A stretch of DNA of 10,929 nt from Rhodospirillales bacterium (lineage in GTDB: Bacteria > Pseudomonadota > Alphaproteobacteria > Rhodospirillales_A > Casp-alpha2): the NCBI GenBank assembly GCA_016763915.1, contig JAESSX010000339.1, forward strand, positions 1 through 10,929, written 5' to 3'. Below, one piece after another: positions 1 through 7,052 of this stretch. A program made the position numbers and the translations under genes. Numbering within the stretch: the first letter of the stretch is position 1; each line of letters opens with the position of its first letter. The notes beneath the pieces were generated by a model. It was not told the DNA's origin and searched no databases. It was given only the letters and a program-made list of their open reading frames with translations.

Positions 1-153
1 GGCACAACAATGGTTTTAATTGAACATGATATGGGAGTTGTAATGGATATTTCAGATAGAGTAGTTGTTTTAGACTATGGAAAAATAATTGGTGATGGAC
101 CTCCAGAAGAGGTAAGAACTAATCAAAATGTTATTGATGCAGAGGACGGGTGA
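1..153 (+). CDS. livG: C-terminal fragment of a LivG-type branched-chain amino acid ABC transporter ATPase (5' partial, tail probably foreign)
   Basis: Frame 1 is open from the window edge to a TGA at 151-153, giving 50 residues. It begins with the switch-histidine segment VLIEHDMGVVMDISDR and continues VVVLDYGKIIGDGPPEEV, which is the end of the nucleotide-binding domain of LivG-type ATPases. These are cytoplasmic subunits that power uptake of branched-chain or related amino acids. The Walker A, signature and Walker B motifs lie outside the window. Family members usually end in VI(D/E)AYLG plus a few residues. Here VIDA is followed by EDG and a stop, so the native end is missing. The first 140 bases hold 47 G/C (about 34%) with codons such as TTA, AGA and AAT, unlike everything downstream. 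I infer that the native gene ends near base 140 and that the last codons belong to a different sequence. The family is clear; livG rather than a close paralogue is likely. Confidence 0.75.
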   Translation, partial: GTTMVLIEHDMGVVMDISDRVVVLDYGKIIGDGPPEEVRTNQNVIDAEDG

Positions 154-209
154 AGCCCGGGCCGGGAACCAAACAAAAGGCGAGGACGGGCGAACGCCCG
201 GACAGGGAA
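142..209 (+). repeat. Two imperfect direct repeats, each with a small GC hairpin, in the ileS leader
   Basis: GAGGACGGG occurs at 142-150 and again at 182-190. The similarity continues, with one base inserted in the second copy, through about 168 and 209 (TGAA-GCCCGG versus CGAACGCCCGG, then GGGAA). The copies are about 40 bases apart. The first can fold as CGGG-TGAAG-CCCG (147-159) and the second as the perfect CGGGCG-AA-CGCCCG (187-200). The second copy runs into the ileS ribosome binding site AGGGA at 204-208. The first copy begins where the AT-rich sequence ends. A role as a leader structure, a local duplication or an assembly scar are all possible. Confidence 0.5.
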
Positions 210-216
210 AGAAAAA

Positions 217-3033
217 ATGACCACCGATTACAAATCCACTGTGTTCCTGCCGAAAACGGACTTCCCCATGAAGGCCGGGTTGCCGAAGCGCGAGCCCGAA
301 ACCCTGGCGCGGTGGGCGGCCATCGACATCCAGGCACAGCAACGCAAGGCCGGCGCGGGCAGAGAAAAATTCGTCCTGCACGACGGGCCGCCCTATGCCA
401 ACGGTCACCTGCACATCGGCCATGCGCTGAACAAGATTCTCAAGGACATCATCGTTCGGTCGCAGCAGATGCTGGGCAAGGATTCCAATTACGTGCCCGG
501 ATGGGACTGCCACGGCCTGCCCATCGAATGGAAGATCGAGGAAAAGTACCGCAAGAAGAAAAAAGACAAGGACGAGGTGCCGGTCATCGAATTCCGCCGC
601 GAATGCCGCGAATTCGCCGAACATTGGATCGATATCCAGCGCGAGGAATTCAAGCGCCTTGGCCTGGTCGGCGACTGGGACAACCCCTACCTGACCATGA
701 ACTACGGGGCGGAAGCACAGATCGCCCGTGAACTGGGCAAATTCCTGATGGATGGCTCGCTCTATCGCGGCGCCAAACCGGTGATGTGGTCGCCGGTCGA
801 GAAAACCGCGCTGGCGGAAGCCGAAATCGAATACCACGACCACACCTCGACGACCATTTTCGTCCGCTTCCCGGTGGTCACGGCTTCGACGCCGGAAATT
901 GACGGCGCCGCCATCGTCATCTGGACGACGACGCCCTGGACCATGCCCGGCAACCGCGCCGTCGCGTACGGGGCGGACATCGATTATTCGGTAATTGAAG
1001 TCACGGGCGTCGATGACGGCAGCCTGGCCGACCCGGGCGAGAAACTCATCATCGCCACGGCGCGCCTGATGGATGCCTGCGCCCGGTGCGCCATTACCGG
1101 GCACACGGTTCTCGCCACCCTCAAGGGCTCGGCCCTGGCCGGCACCATCTGCAGGCATCCTTTGAGCGGCCAAGGCTATGACTTCGACGTGCCGGCGCTG
1201 GCCGCCGCCTTCGCCACCACCGAGGAAGGCACCGGCATCGTCCACATAGCACCCGGCCACGGCGCCGAAGACTGGGAACTGGGCCGCGAACACGGCCTGG
1301 CCGTGCCCGACACGGTCAACGAGAACGGCTGTTTCCTGGACACCGTTCCCCTGTTCGCCGGCCAGCACGTCTACAAGGTCAACGACCATGTCGCCGACAC
1401 GCTGGCGGACGCCGGGACCCTTTTGGGACGCGGCAAGCTGTCGCACCGCTACCCCCATTCGTGGCGCTCGAAGGCGCCGCTGATTTTCCGCAACACGACC
1501 CAGTGGTTCATTTCCATGGAAACCACCGAGCTGCGCGACAAGGCGCTGAAAGCCATTGAAGACACCCGCTTCGTGCCTTCGTCGGGCAAGAAGCGCCTGC
1601 GGGGCATGATCGAAACCCGGCCCGACTGGTGTGTGTCGCGCCAACGCGCCTGGGGCGTGCCGATCACCGTGTTCGTCAACAAAAAGACCGGCGAGCCCTT
1701 GCGCGACCAGGCCGTTCTCGACCGCGTCGCCGAGGCCTTCGAGATTGAGGGCGCGGATGCCTGGTTCACGTCCGAAGCGTCCCGGTTCCTGGGCCCCGAA
1801 CACGATGCCGCGGACTACGAACAAGTCACCGATATTCTCGACGTCTGGTTCGATTCCGGCTGCACCCACGCCTTCACCCTGGAAGCCCGCGACGATCTGC
1901 AATGGCCGGCGTCTCTGTACCTGGAAGGCACTGACCAGCATCGCGGATGGTTCCATTCCAGCCTGCTGGAATCCTGCGGCACCCGGGGCCGCGCGCCCTA
2001 TGACGCCGTCCTGACCCACGGTTTCGTAATGGGCGAGGACGGCCAGAAAATGTCCAAGTCGCTGGGCAACATCGTCTCGCCCAAGGATGTCGTCGATCAG
2101 CGCGGCGCCGATGTCCTGCGCCTGTGGGTCGTCGGTTCGGACTATTCCGAAGACCTGCGCATCGGGCCCGAGATTCTCAAAAGCCATTCCGATATTTACC
2201 GCCGGCTGCGCAACACGCTGCGCTTCCTGTTGGGCAACCTGAACGGTTTCGACGACACGGAGAAGGTCGACGTGGCCGACATGCCGGAAATGGAACGCTG
2301 GGTCCTGCACCGGTTGTGGCAAATGGACAAGTTGTTGCGCCAGGCCTGCGACGACCTGCATTTCCATTCCACGTTCGCCGAACTGCATAATTTCTGCACC
2401 GTCGACCTGTCGGCCTTTTATTTCGACGTGCGCAAGGATTCCCTCTATTGCGACCGCGCCGACGATATCAAGCGCCGCGCATCGAGGACGGTTCTCGACG
2501 AAATCTTCAATTGCCTGACGGCGTGGCTGGCGCCGTTTATCTGTTTCACGGCGGAAGAAGCCTGGCTCTCCCGCCACCCGGATGACAGTCCCTCCAACAG
2601 CGTCCACCTGCGCGCCTTCCCGGACATTCCAGAAACCTGGCGCGACGACGAACTGGCCGCCCGGTGGAAAAAAATCCGCGGCCTGCGCCGCGTCGTGACC
2701 GGCGCCATCGAGTTGGAGCGCCGGGAAAAACGCATCGGGTCCTCGCTTCAGGCGCACCCCGTCGTTTACGCCACCCCGGAAAACATCGTCCTGTTCGATG
2801 GCCTGGACGCGGCCGAATTATTCATCACGTCCAGCGCCGATTTCAGCACCGAGGCGCCCGGCGACGGCGGCTTTTCGCTCAATGAGGCGCCCGGCATCAC
2901 CGTGCGGTCCAATCCGGCCGAAGGCGAAAAGTGCGAACGCTGCTGGAAGGTGCTCACCGATGTCGGCCAGGATGCGGACCATCCTGGAACCTGCGGTCGT
3001 TGCGCCGACGCCGTCCGTCACTCGGCGGTATGA
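217..3033 (+). CDS. ileS: Isoleucyl-tRNA synthetase
   Basis: This cytoplasmic class I synthetase charges tRNA-Ile with isoleucine using ATP and hydrolyses mischarged valine. It has 938 residues, the usual length for the bacterial type with a C-terminal zinc finger. The catalytic HIGH motif is at residues 66-69 and KMSKS at 611-615, both intact. Between them lies the CP1 editing domain, with the threonine-rich WTTTPWTMPGN segment and HIAPGHGAED, whose D352 aligns with the editing aspartate of the family. WFDSG and DQHRGWFHSS are also typical. A tRNA anticodon-binding domain follows, then a zinc finger with C906, C909, C926 and C929. The ATG at 217 has AGGGA at 204-208, eight bases upstream. 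The stop overlaps the lspA start as ATGA, implying coupling. In related genomes ribF usually precedes ileS; here that side is replaced by the AT-rich fragment. No T-box or other known leader is visible. Confidence 0.98.
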   Translation: MTTDYKSTVFLPKTDFPMKAGLPKREPETLARWAAIDIQAQQRKAGAGREKFVLHDGPPYANGHLHIGHALNKILKDIIVRSQQMLGKDSNYVPGWDCHGLPIEWKIEEKYRKKKKDKDEVPVIEFRRECREFAEHWIDIQREEFKRLGLVGDWDNPYLTMNYGAEAQIARELGKFLMDGSLYRGAKPVMWSPVEKTALAEAEIEYHDHTSTTIFVRFPVVTASTPEIDGAAIVIWTTTPWTMPGNRAVAYGADIDYSVIEVTGVDDGSLADPGEKLIIATARLMDACARCAITGHTVLATLKGSALAGTICRHPLSGQGYDFDVPALAAAFATTEEGTGIVHIAPGHGAEDWELGREHGLAVPDTVNENGCFLDTVPLFAGQHVYKVNDHVADTLADAGTLLGRGKLSHRYPHSWRSKAPLIFRNTTQWFISMETTELRDKALKAIEDTRFVPSSGKKRLRGMIETRPDWCVSRQRAWGVPITVFVNKKTGEPLRDQAVLDRVAEAFEIEGADAWFTSEASRFLGPEHDAADYEQVTDILDVWFDSGCTHAFTLEARDDLQWPASLYLEGTDQHRGWFHSSLLESCGTRGRAPYDAVLTHGFVMGEDGQKMSKSLGNIVSPKDVVDQRGADVLRLWVVGSDYSEDLRIGPEILKSHSDIYRRLRNTLRFLLGNLNGFDDTEKVDVADMPEMERWVLHRLWQMDKLLRQACDDLHFHSTFAELHNFCTVDLSAFYFDVRKDSLYCDRADDIKRRASRTVLDEIFNCLTAWLAPFICFTAEEAWLSRHPDDSPSNSVHLRAFPDIPETWRDDELAARWKKIRGLRRVVTGAIELERREKRIGSSLQAHPVVYATPENIVLFDGLDAAELFITSSADFSTEAPGDGGFSLNEAPGITVRSNPAEGEKCERCWKVLTDVGQDADHPGTCGRCADAVRHSAV

Positions 3034-3512
3034 CCTTTTCGTCTTATTTCCGCAACGGCCTGGCCGTCTCGGCGGTGGTTCTGGCGCTCGACCAGATTAC
3101 GAAATGGTGGATCGTTTTCACCGTCATGCAGCCGCCCCGGGTGATCGAGGTGACGCCCTTTTTCAATCTGGTCATGGGATGGAACTTCGGCGTCAGCTTC
3201 GGCATGTTCGACTCCGTCCCGGGTCTCGCCGCCTGGCTGCTGCCGTCCGCGGTGATCGCGATCACCGCGGTGCTGGTGGTCTGGCTGTACCGGGTCGACC
3301 GGCTGCGTCCGGCCGTCGGGCTGGGGCTGATCATCGGCGGCGCGCTCGGCAACCTGATCGACCGGCTGCGATTCGGGGCGGTGGCGGACTTTCTGGACTT
3401 TTACGCCTGGGGGTATCACTGGCCCGCCTTCAACGCGGCGGACAGCGCCATTACCGTCGGCGCCGTGGCGTTGATTCTAGATTCCTTGTTAACAGGGGAC
3501 GAAAAGCCTTAA
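3030..3512 (+). CDS. lspA: Lipoprotein signal peptidase (signal peptidase II)
   Basis: LspA is an inner-membrane aspartyl protease that removes the signal peptide of prolipoproteins after the lipobox cysteine has been diacylglyceryl-modified. The protein has 160 residues, normal for the family. Landmarks in order are LDQITKWW (D21), FNLVMGWNFGVSFG (around N52), GGALGNLIDRLRFG (103-116), VADFLDFY and FNAADSAI. From the family, the catalytic pair should be D120 and D138. Four hydrophobic stretches fit its four membrane helices. The ATG at 3030 overlaps the ileS stop by four bases and puts the N-terminus just before the first membrane helix. The same frame stays open upstream to 2931, but that would lie inside the IleRS zinc finger and add an unrelated leader. 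There is only a weak GGCGG at 3024-3028, so translation probably depends on coupling to ileS. The ileS-lspA pairing is widespread in Proteobacteria. Confidence 0.97.
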   Translation: MTFSSYFRNGLAVSAVVLALDQITKWWIVFTVMQPPRVIEVTPFFNLVMGWNFGVSFGMFDSVPGLAAWLLPSAVIAITAVLVVWLYRVDRLRPAVGLGLIIGGALGNLIDRLRFGAVADFLDFYAWGYHWPAFNAADSAITVGAVALILDSLLTGDEKP

Positions 3513-3515
3513 AAT
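3486..3515 (+). promoter_or_regulatory. Possible sigma-70-type promoter for bamF
   Basis: TTGTTA at 3486-3491 and TAAAAT at 3510-3515 are separated by 18 bases and match the TTGACA/TATAAT consensus at 4/6 and 5/6 positions. The -10 box covers the lspA stop codon. A transcript would begin near 3522, leaving a very short leader with AGGA (3523-3526) before the bamF ATG at 3536. The stretch is AT-richer than its surroundings. This is a pattern match only; bamF may simply be co-transcribed with ileS-lspA. Confidence 0.3.
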
Positions 3516-3535
3516 AAGGGTTAGGAAATACATAG

Positions 3536-4099
3536 ATGCGAAAAACACCATTTTTTCTTTGCCTTGCCGGCGCCGTGGCCCTGCTTTCGGGGTGCGAATC
3601 CGCGCGCAAAGCCTTCAGCAGCGACAAAACCGCGCCGGATGAATTCGCCGTTTTTTCCCGCCCGCCCCTGAGCCTGCCGCCACAATACAAGCTGCGCCCG
3701 CCGAAACCGGGGAAAACTTTTATGCGCGGCGAAGACTCCTCCATCATCGCCAAACGCGCCGTTCTCGGCCAGGCCGTAAAAAGACAGGTGCCGCCAATAC
3801 CGGCTCAGGGAAGCCCCGGCGTGATCGCTTTGCTGCGCGAAACGGGCGGGTTGAACGCCACATCCGATATCCGCGCCACCATCAACGAGGAAACCTCGAT
3901 CCTGAGCACCCAGGATCAGCGCTTCGTCGACAAACTGATCTTCTGGGTCGATGAAAAGGAAGAGGGCGGCACCGTTGTCGACGCCAGGAAAGAACAAAAA
4001 CGGATTCAGAAAACACAGGCGCTGGGCAAACCCATCACCGAAGGCAAAACGCCGGAGGTGAAAATCAAACGCGGAACCAAGGGGCTTCTGAACTTCTAA
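3536..4099 (+). CDS. bamF: BamF-type (DUF3035) lipoprotein of the outer-membrane beta-barrel assembly machine
   Basis: The 187-residue product starts with a lipoprotein signal peptide: positive MRK, a hydrophobic core, and the lipobox LSGC with the lipidated cysteine at position 20. It is therefore expected on the inner face of the outer membrane. About 14 residues later comes APDEFAVFSRPPLSLPP. A PDEF-R-PL-PP segment of this kind is the hallmark of the alphaproteobacterial DUF3035/BamF family and resembles the BamC segment that contacts BamD. The rest is polar and lysine-rich, with repeated proline-lysine stretches and little predicted fold. AGGA lies nine bases before the ATG. The gene follows lspA, whose enzyme would mature it, after a 23-base gap. 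BamF as part of the BAM complex is family knowledge (shown for Caulobacter); assignment here rests on the lipobox, the motif, the length and the gene order. It is fairly divergent outside the motif. Confidence 0.82.
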   Translation: MRKTPFFLCLAGAVALLSGCESARKAFSSDKTAPDEFAVFSRPPLSLPPQYKLRPPKPGKTFMRGEDSSIIAKRAVLGQAVKRQVPPIPAQGSPGVIALLRETGGLNATSDIRATINEETSILSTQDQRFVDKLIFWVDEKEEGGTVVDARKEQKRIQKTQALGKPITEGKTPEVKIKRGTKGLLNF

Positions 4100-4250
4100 T
4101 TACCCTTGAGTTTTCCGCCATGCTATCGCCATTTTTTCCAGTGATTGTTCCCGACTGTTCCTATCTACGAAATGACGCGTTCGTGAAACGCTAAACGCCG
4201 CGTTCGTGTTATACCGGGAACAGTGCTTTAAAAACAAACCTGGCGAAACC
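4100..4250 (+). promoter_or_regulatory. Non-coding gap upstream of the M16 pair, with a 10-bp direct repeat
   Basis: This 151-base gap is the longest non-coding stretch in the window and the likeliest site for the M16 promoter. CGCGTTCGTG occurs at 4176-4185 and 4199-4208, 23 bases apart, close to two helical turns. The first copy lies in a short inverted repeat, GCGTT-CGTGA-AACGC (4177-4191). TGTTCCC at 4146-4152 is mirrored by GGGAACA at 4216-4222. TATACC at 4210-4215 could be a -10 box, but no good -35 pairs with it. I see no terminator hairpin after bamF. An operator is a guess from the spacing. Confidence 0.3.
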
Positions 4251-5615
4251 ATGACAATAAAACGTTCTTCGACAAAACGGATATTGCCGGCCCTGGCCTT
4301 CTGGGCGTTCCTCAACGCCGCCGTGTTCAACGCCCCGGCCCAAGCCGCCGTCTTCAATCCGGACACCTTCACCCTTTCCAACGGCATGCGGGTGGTCGTT
4401 ATTCGCAATAACCGGGTGCCCGTGGTCACCCATATGGTGTGGTACGGCGTCGGCGCCGCCGACGAGGGCCCCGGCGAATCCGGCATCGCGCATTTCCTCG
4501 AACACCTGATGTTCAAAGGCACCAAGAAACGCGCACCCGGAGAATTTTCCAAAATCCTGGCCCGCAACGGCGGCCAGGAAAACGCCTTCACGTCCAGCGA
4601 CTACACCGCTTATTTCCAGACCGTCGCCGTTGACCGGCTGGAAATGGTGATGGAAATGGAAGCCGACCGGATGACCAATCTGGTGCTGACGGAAAAGGCC
4701 GTGGAAACGGAAAAAGCCGTGGTGATGGAAGAACGGCGTTCGCGCACCGACAACAACCCCGCCTCAAGGCTCGCCGAACAGGTCAGCGCCGTGTTGTTTC
4801 TGAACCATCCATACCGGCGCCCGGTGATCGGCTGGGGCCATGAGATCGAGGCGCTGAACCTGGATAGCATCATGGCGTTCTATAAAAAATGGTATGCGCC
4901 GGCAAACGCCATTCTAGTAGTCGCCGGCGATATCACCCCGGAAAAACTGAAACCGCTCGCGGAAAAATATTACGGCTCCATTCCGGCCCAACCCGCGACG
5001 CCGCGGCGCAGGCCGACGGAACCGCCGCAAAGCGCCAAGCGCACGGTTACGCTCAAAGATGCGCGCGTGCGCCAACCATCGTGGGGGCGGACCTATCTGG
5101 CGCCCAGCCTTCTCACCGGGGAAACCAAGCACGCCTACGCGCTCGAGGTGTTGGCCAACATCTTCGGCCACGGCGCCACCAGCCGCCTGTACCAATCGCT
5201 GGTGGTCGAAAGCCAGTTAGCCCTTTCGGCGGGAGCCTATTACGGAGCCGACGAACGCGGGCCCAGCCGTTTCACCCTATACGCCTCGCCTAAGCCCGGC
5301 GTCAGCATGGAAACCCTGGAGAGTAAAATCGAGGAAGAACTGGCCAAGCTGCTAGAAGGCGGCATTACCCCGTCCGAACTCAAGCGCGCTAAAAAACGCA
5401 TGCAGGCGCAAGCCATCTTTGCCCGCGATTCCCTTTCCGGCGGCGCCCGGACCCTCGGCGCGGCGCTGGCCGTCGGGCTGACGGTGGAAGACGTGGAGAC
5501 CTGGCCGGATCGCATCGGCGCCGTCACCGTCGAGCAAATCAGCGCCGCCGCCAAAGCGGTCCTGAAAGACATCCGCTCGGTGACGTCTTATCTGATCAGC
5601 AATAAAACCGGTTAA
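4251..5615 (+). CDS. Exported M16B zinc metallopeptidase, catalytic subunit (PqqL/MPP-beta-like)
   Basis: M16 (pitrilysin-family) peptidases degrade peptides or small proteins in an enclosed chamber. From the ATG at 4251 the product has 454 residues, typical of the two-domain M16B form. It starts with a Sec signal (KRSSTKR, a hydrophobic core, then AQA at 30-32 before AVFNPDTF), so it should act in the periplasm. The inverted zinc motif HFLEH is at 81-85 within GIAHFLEHLMFKGT, and the third ligand is E160 or E161 in AVVMEERRSR. NHPYRRPVIGW and the C-terminal domain follow. Where the partner has RGLVYSVY, this protein has SQLALSAG, so the Arg/Tyr substrate-binding residues are absent. The same frame has a GTG at 4206, but that would put 15 polar residues before the signal peptide. 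The ribosome site is weak (GGCGA). The stop is 14 bases before the next M16 gene. Substrate unknown. Confidence 0.93.
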   Translation: MTIKRSSTKRILPALAFWAFLNAAVFNAPAQAAVFNPDTFTLSNGMRVVVIRNNRVPVVTHMVWYGVGAADEGPGESGIAHFLEHLMFKGTKKRAPGEFSKILARNGGQENAFTSSDYTAYFQTVAVDRLEMVMEMEADRMTNLVLTEKAVETEKAVVMEERRSRTDNNPASRLAEQVSAVLFLNHPYRRPVIGWGHEIEALNLDSIMAFYKKWYAPANAILVVAGDITPEKLKPLAEKYYGSIPAQPATPRRRPTEPPQSAKRTVTLKDARVRQPSWGRTYLAPSLLTGETKHAYALEVLANIFGHGATSRLYQSLVVESQLALSAGAYYGADERGPSRFTLYASPKPGVSMETLESKIEEELAKLLEGGITPSELKRAKKRMQAQAIFARDSLSGGARTLGAALAVGLTVEDVETWPDRIGAVTVEQISAAAKAVLKDIRSVTSYLISNKTG

Positions 5616-5629
5616 GGATGCCCCAGGTC

Positions 5630-6961
5630 ATGACACCAATATTCCGATCCTTGCTGGTCGCTTTCGTGCTTGGGGCCGGCATTTTGTCCGCCGCGCCGGC
5701 AAAAGCCATCAGCATCGAAAGGGTCGTTACCCCCGGCGGCATCGAGGCCTGGCTGGTGCGCGATCACACCAACCCGATCATCTCCATGCGCTTCACCTTT
5801 CGCGGCGGCGCCGGGCTCGACCCGGCCGAGCGCACCGGCCTCGCCAACATGGCGGCGGCGTTGCTGGACGAAGGCGCCGGCGATCTTGGCAGCACGGCCT
5901 TCCAGAAAAAACTCGAAGACCTGGTCATCACCCTTCGGTTCAGTGCCGGGCGCGATTCCTTCTCCGGCCGCCTGGTCACCCTGGTCGAAAACCGGGACAC
6001 CGCCTTCAACCTGCTTTCCCTGGCGCTGAACAAGCCCCGCTTCGATGTTGAGCCGGTGGAAAGGATTCGCAGCCAGATTCTCGCCGGAATCCGCCAGGAC
6101 ACCGAAGAACCCGGCGCCATTGCCGGGAAAACCCTGTTCAAGACGCTTTTCCCCAGCCACCCCTACGGCCGCTCCACGGAGGGGCTTATAGACCACGTCG
6201 GCGCCATCACCCGGGCCGACCTCAAGGCCTTCACGAATAAGCGTCTGGCCAAGGATAACCTGACCATCGGCGTCGTCGGCGACATCAGGCCCGAAGCCCT
6301 GGCGGCGCTTTTGGACTCCACCTTCGGCGGCCTTCCCGACAAGGCCGGGCCCTGGGCGTTGCCGGACGTAAAACCCCAGGGCGCCGGGCGGACCATTGTC
6401 GTCAAAAAGTCCGTCCCGCAAAGCTCCATCGTCTTCGCCGAACAAGGATTGAAACGCAACCACCCGGATTTCTACGCCGCTTACGTCATGAACTACGTGT
6501 TCGGCGGCGGCGGCTTCACCTCCCGGCTCTATTCCACCATCCGCGAACAGCGGGGACTGGTTTATTCCGTCTATACCGGCCTCCATCCCCTCGACCGCGC
6601 CGGTTTGATCTTCGGCGCCGCCGGCACCGCCAACGCCAACGTTGGCGAGACCCTTAGCCTGTTGCGCCGGGAATGGAAGCGGATGGCCGACGATGGCTTG
6701 ACCGAAAAGGAACTGGCCGACGCCAAGACCTATTTAACGGGCTCTTACCCGCTGCGGTTCACCTCCAGCGGCTCCGTCGCGGCGATGCTGGTCGGCATTC
6801 AGCGGGAAAATCTCGGCATCGATTACATGGACCGCCGCAACAGCCTCATCGAGGCGGTCACCCTGGCCGACGTCAACCGGGCGGCGAAGACGCTGCTCAG
6901 CGCGGACAATCTGACCGTCGTCGTCGTCGGCATGCCCAAGGGCGTGGAAAACACGCCCTGA
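5630..6961 (+). CDS. Exported M16B peptidase-like protein, non-catalytic subunit
   Basis: This is the second half of a tandem M16 pair, 443 residues from the ATG at 5630. A Sec signal (FRSLLVAFVLGAGILSA, then AKA at 24-26) sends it to the periplasm. Where the partner has GIAHFLEHLMFKGT, this protein has GLANMAAALLDEGA: all three HxxEH residues are replaced (N73, A76, A77), so it cannot bind catalytic zinc. It keeps the C-terminal SRLYSTIREQRGLVYSVY segment (R305/R308, Y312/Y315), which fits the Arg/Tyr substrate-binding pair of M16 partners. I infer an obligate heterodimer with the upstream product, as described for Sphingomonas M16 pairs and mitochondrial processing peptidase. An ATG at 5618 is in frame, but AAGGA (5614-5618) touches it; the same site is 11 bases before 5630, so I chose 5630. 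The alternative adds only four residues (MPQV). Confidence 0.9.
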   Translation: MTPIFRSLLVAFVLGAGILSAAPAKAISIERVVTPGGIEAWLVRDHTNPIISMRFTFRGGAGLDPAERTGLANMAAALLDEGAGDLGSTAFQKKLEDLVITLRFSAGRDSFSGRLVTLVENRDTAFNLLSLALNKPRFDVEPVERIRSQILAGIRQDTEEPGAIAGKTLFKTLFPSHPYGRSTEGLIDHVGAITRADLKAFTNKRLAKDNLTIGVVGDIRPEALAALLDSTFGGLPDKAGPWALPDVKPQGAGRTIVVKKSVPQSSIVFAEQGLKRNHPDFYAAYVMNYVFGGGGFTSRLYSTIREQRGLVYSVYTGLHPLDRAGLIFGAAGTANANVGETLSLLRREWKRMADDGLTEKELADAKTYLTGSYPLRFTSSGSVAAMLVGIQRENLGIDYMDRRNSLIEAVTLADVNRAAKTLLSADNLTVVVVGMPKGVENTP

Positions 6962-7004
6962 AGGCCCCCTTTTCCGGTGCTGGCTGGCGGCGTCGTTCTT
7001 TGCT

Positions 7005-7052
7005 AATCTGCCGGTCGCACTCCGTGTATATCGAGACCGGTAGATTCTTTTT
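7005..7052 (+). terminator. Terminator-like hairpin whose T-run abuts the pgi start codon
   Basis: AATCTGCCGGTC (7005-7016) pairs with GACCGGTAGATT (7035-7046) over 12 positions, eleven Watson-Crick and one G-U. The loop is 18 bases and may hold a small inner stem (CAC/GTG). CTTTTT follows at 7047-7052 and ATG begins at 7053. The shape fits an intrinsic terminator for the M16 pair, but its position means it also forms the immediate leader of pgi and leaves no Shine-Dalgarno. The base of the stem is AT-rich, which is less typical of strong terminators. Termination, attenuation and a start-masking hairpin are all possible. Confidence 0.55.

Noticed and set aside
141..216. T-box or other amino-acid riboswitch before ileS
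   Set aside because: The leader available is only ~75 bases after the compositional break, has no T-box sequence, and T-boxes on ileS are not expected in Alphaproteobacteria.
70..2757. 895-codon open frame on the minus strand across ileS
   Set aside because: It is the complement of a GC3-biased ileS. Its sequence is low-complexity Gly/Ala/Arg/Val without a recognisable domain, it crosses the compositional break at 140, and IleRS motifs on the plus strand explain the region fully.
2931..3029. Upstream extension of the lspA frame
   Set aside because: It would overlap the IleRS zinc finger by about 100 bases and add 33 residues with no LspA similarity; the ATG at 3030 gives the family's normal length and a standard ATGA overlap.
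2798..3517. 239-codon plus-strand frame over the ileS end and lspA
   Set aside because: It is out of frame with both ileS and lspA, each of which shows its full set of motifs there; the product is Arg/Gly-rich shadow sequence.
4105..4132. CTTGAG...CCAT as a heat-shock sigma-32 promoter for the M16 genes
   Set aside because: The gap between the two elements is about 20 bases and the downstream element matches poorly; not enough to call.
4206..4250. GTG start for the first M16 gene
   Set aside because: It adds 15 residues before the positively charged N-terminus of a good Sec signal and lacks a ribosome site; the ATG at 4251 is preferred.
5612..6586. 324-codon open frame on the minus strand across the second M16 gene
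   Set aside because: It lies antisense to a gene with a signal peptide and clear M16 similarity; no domain or start signal supports it.
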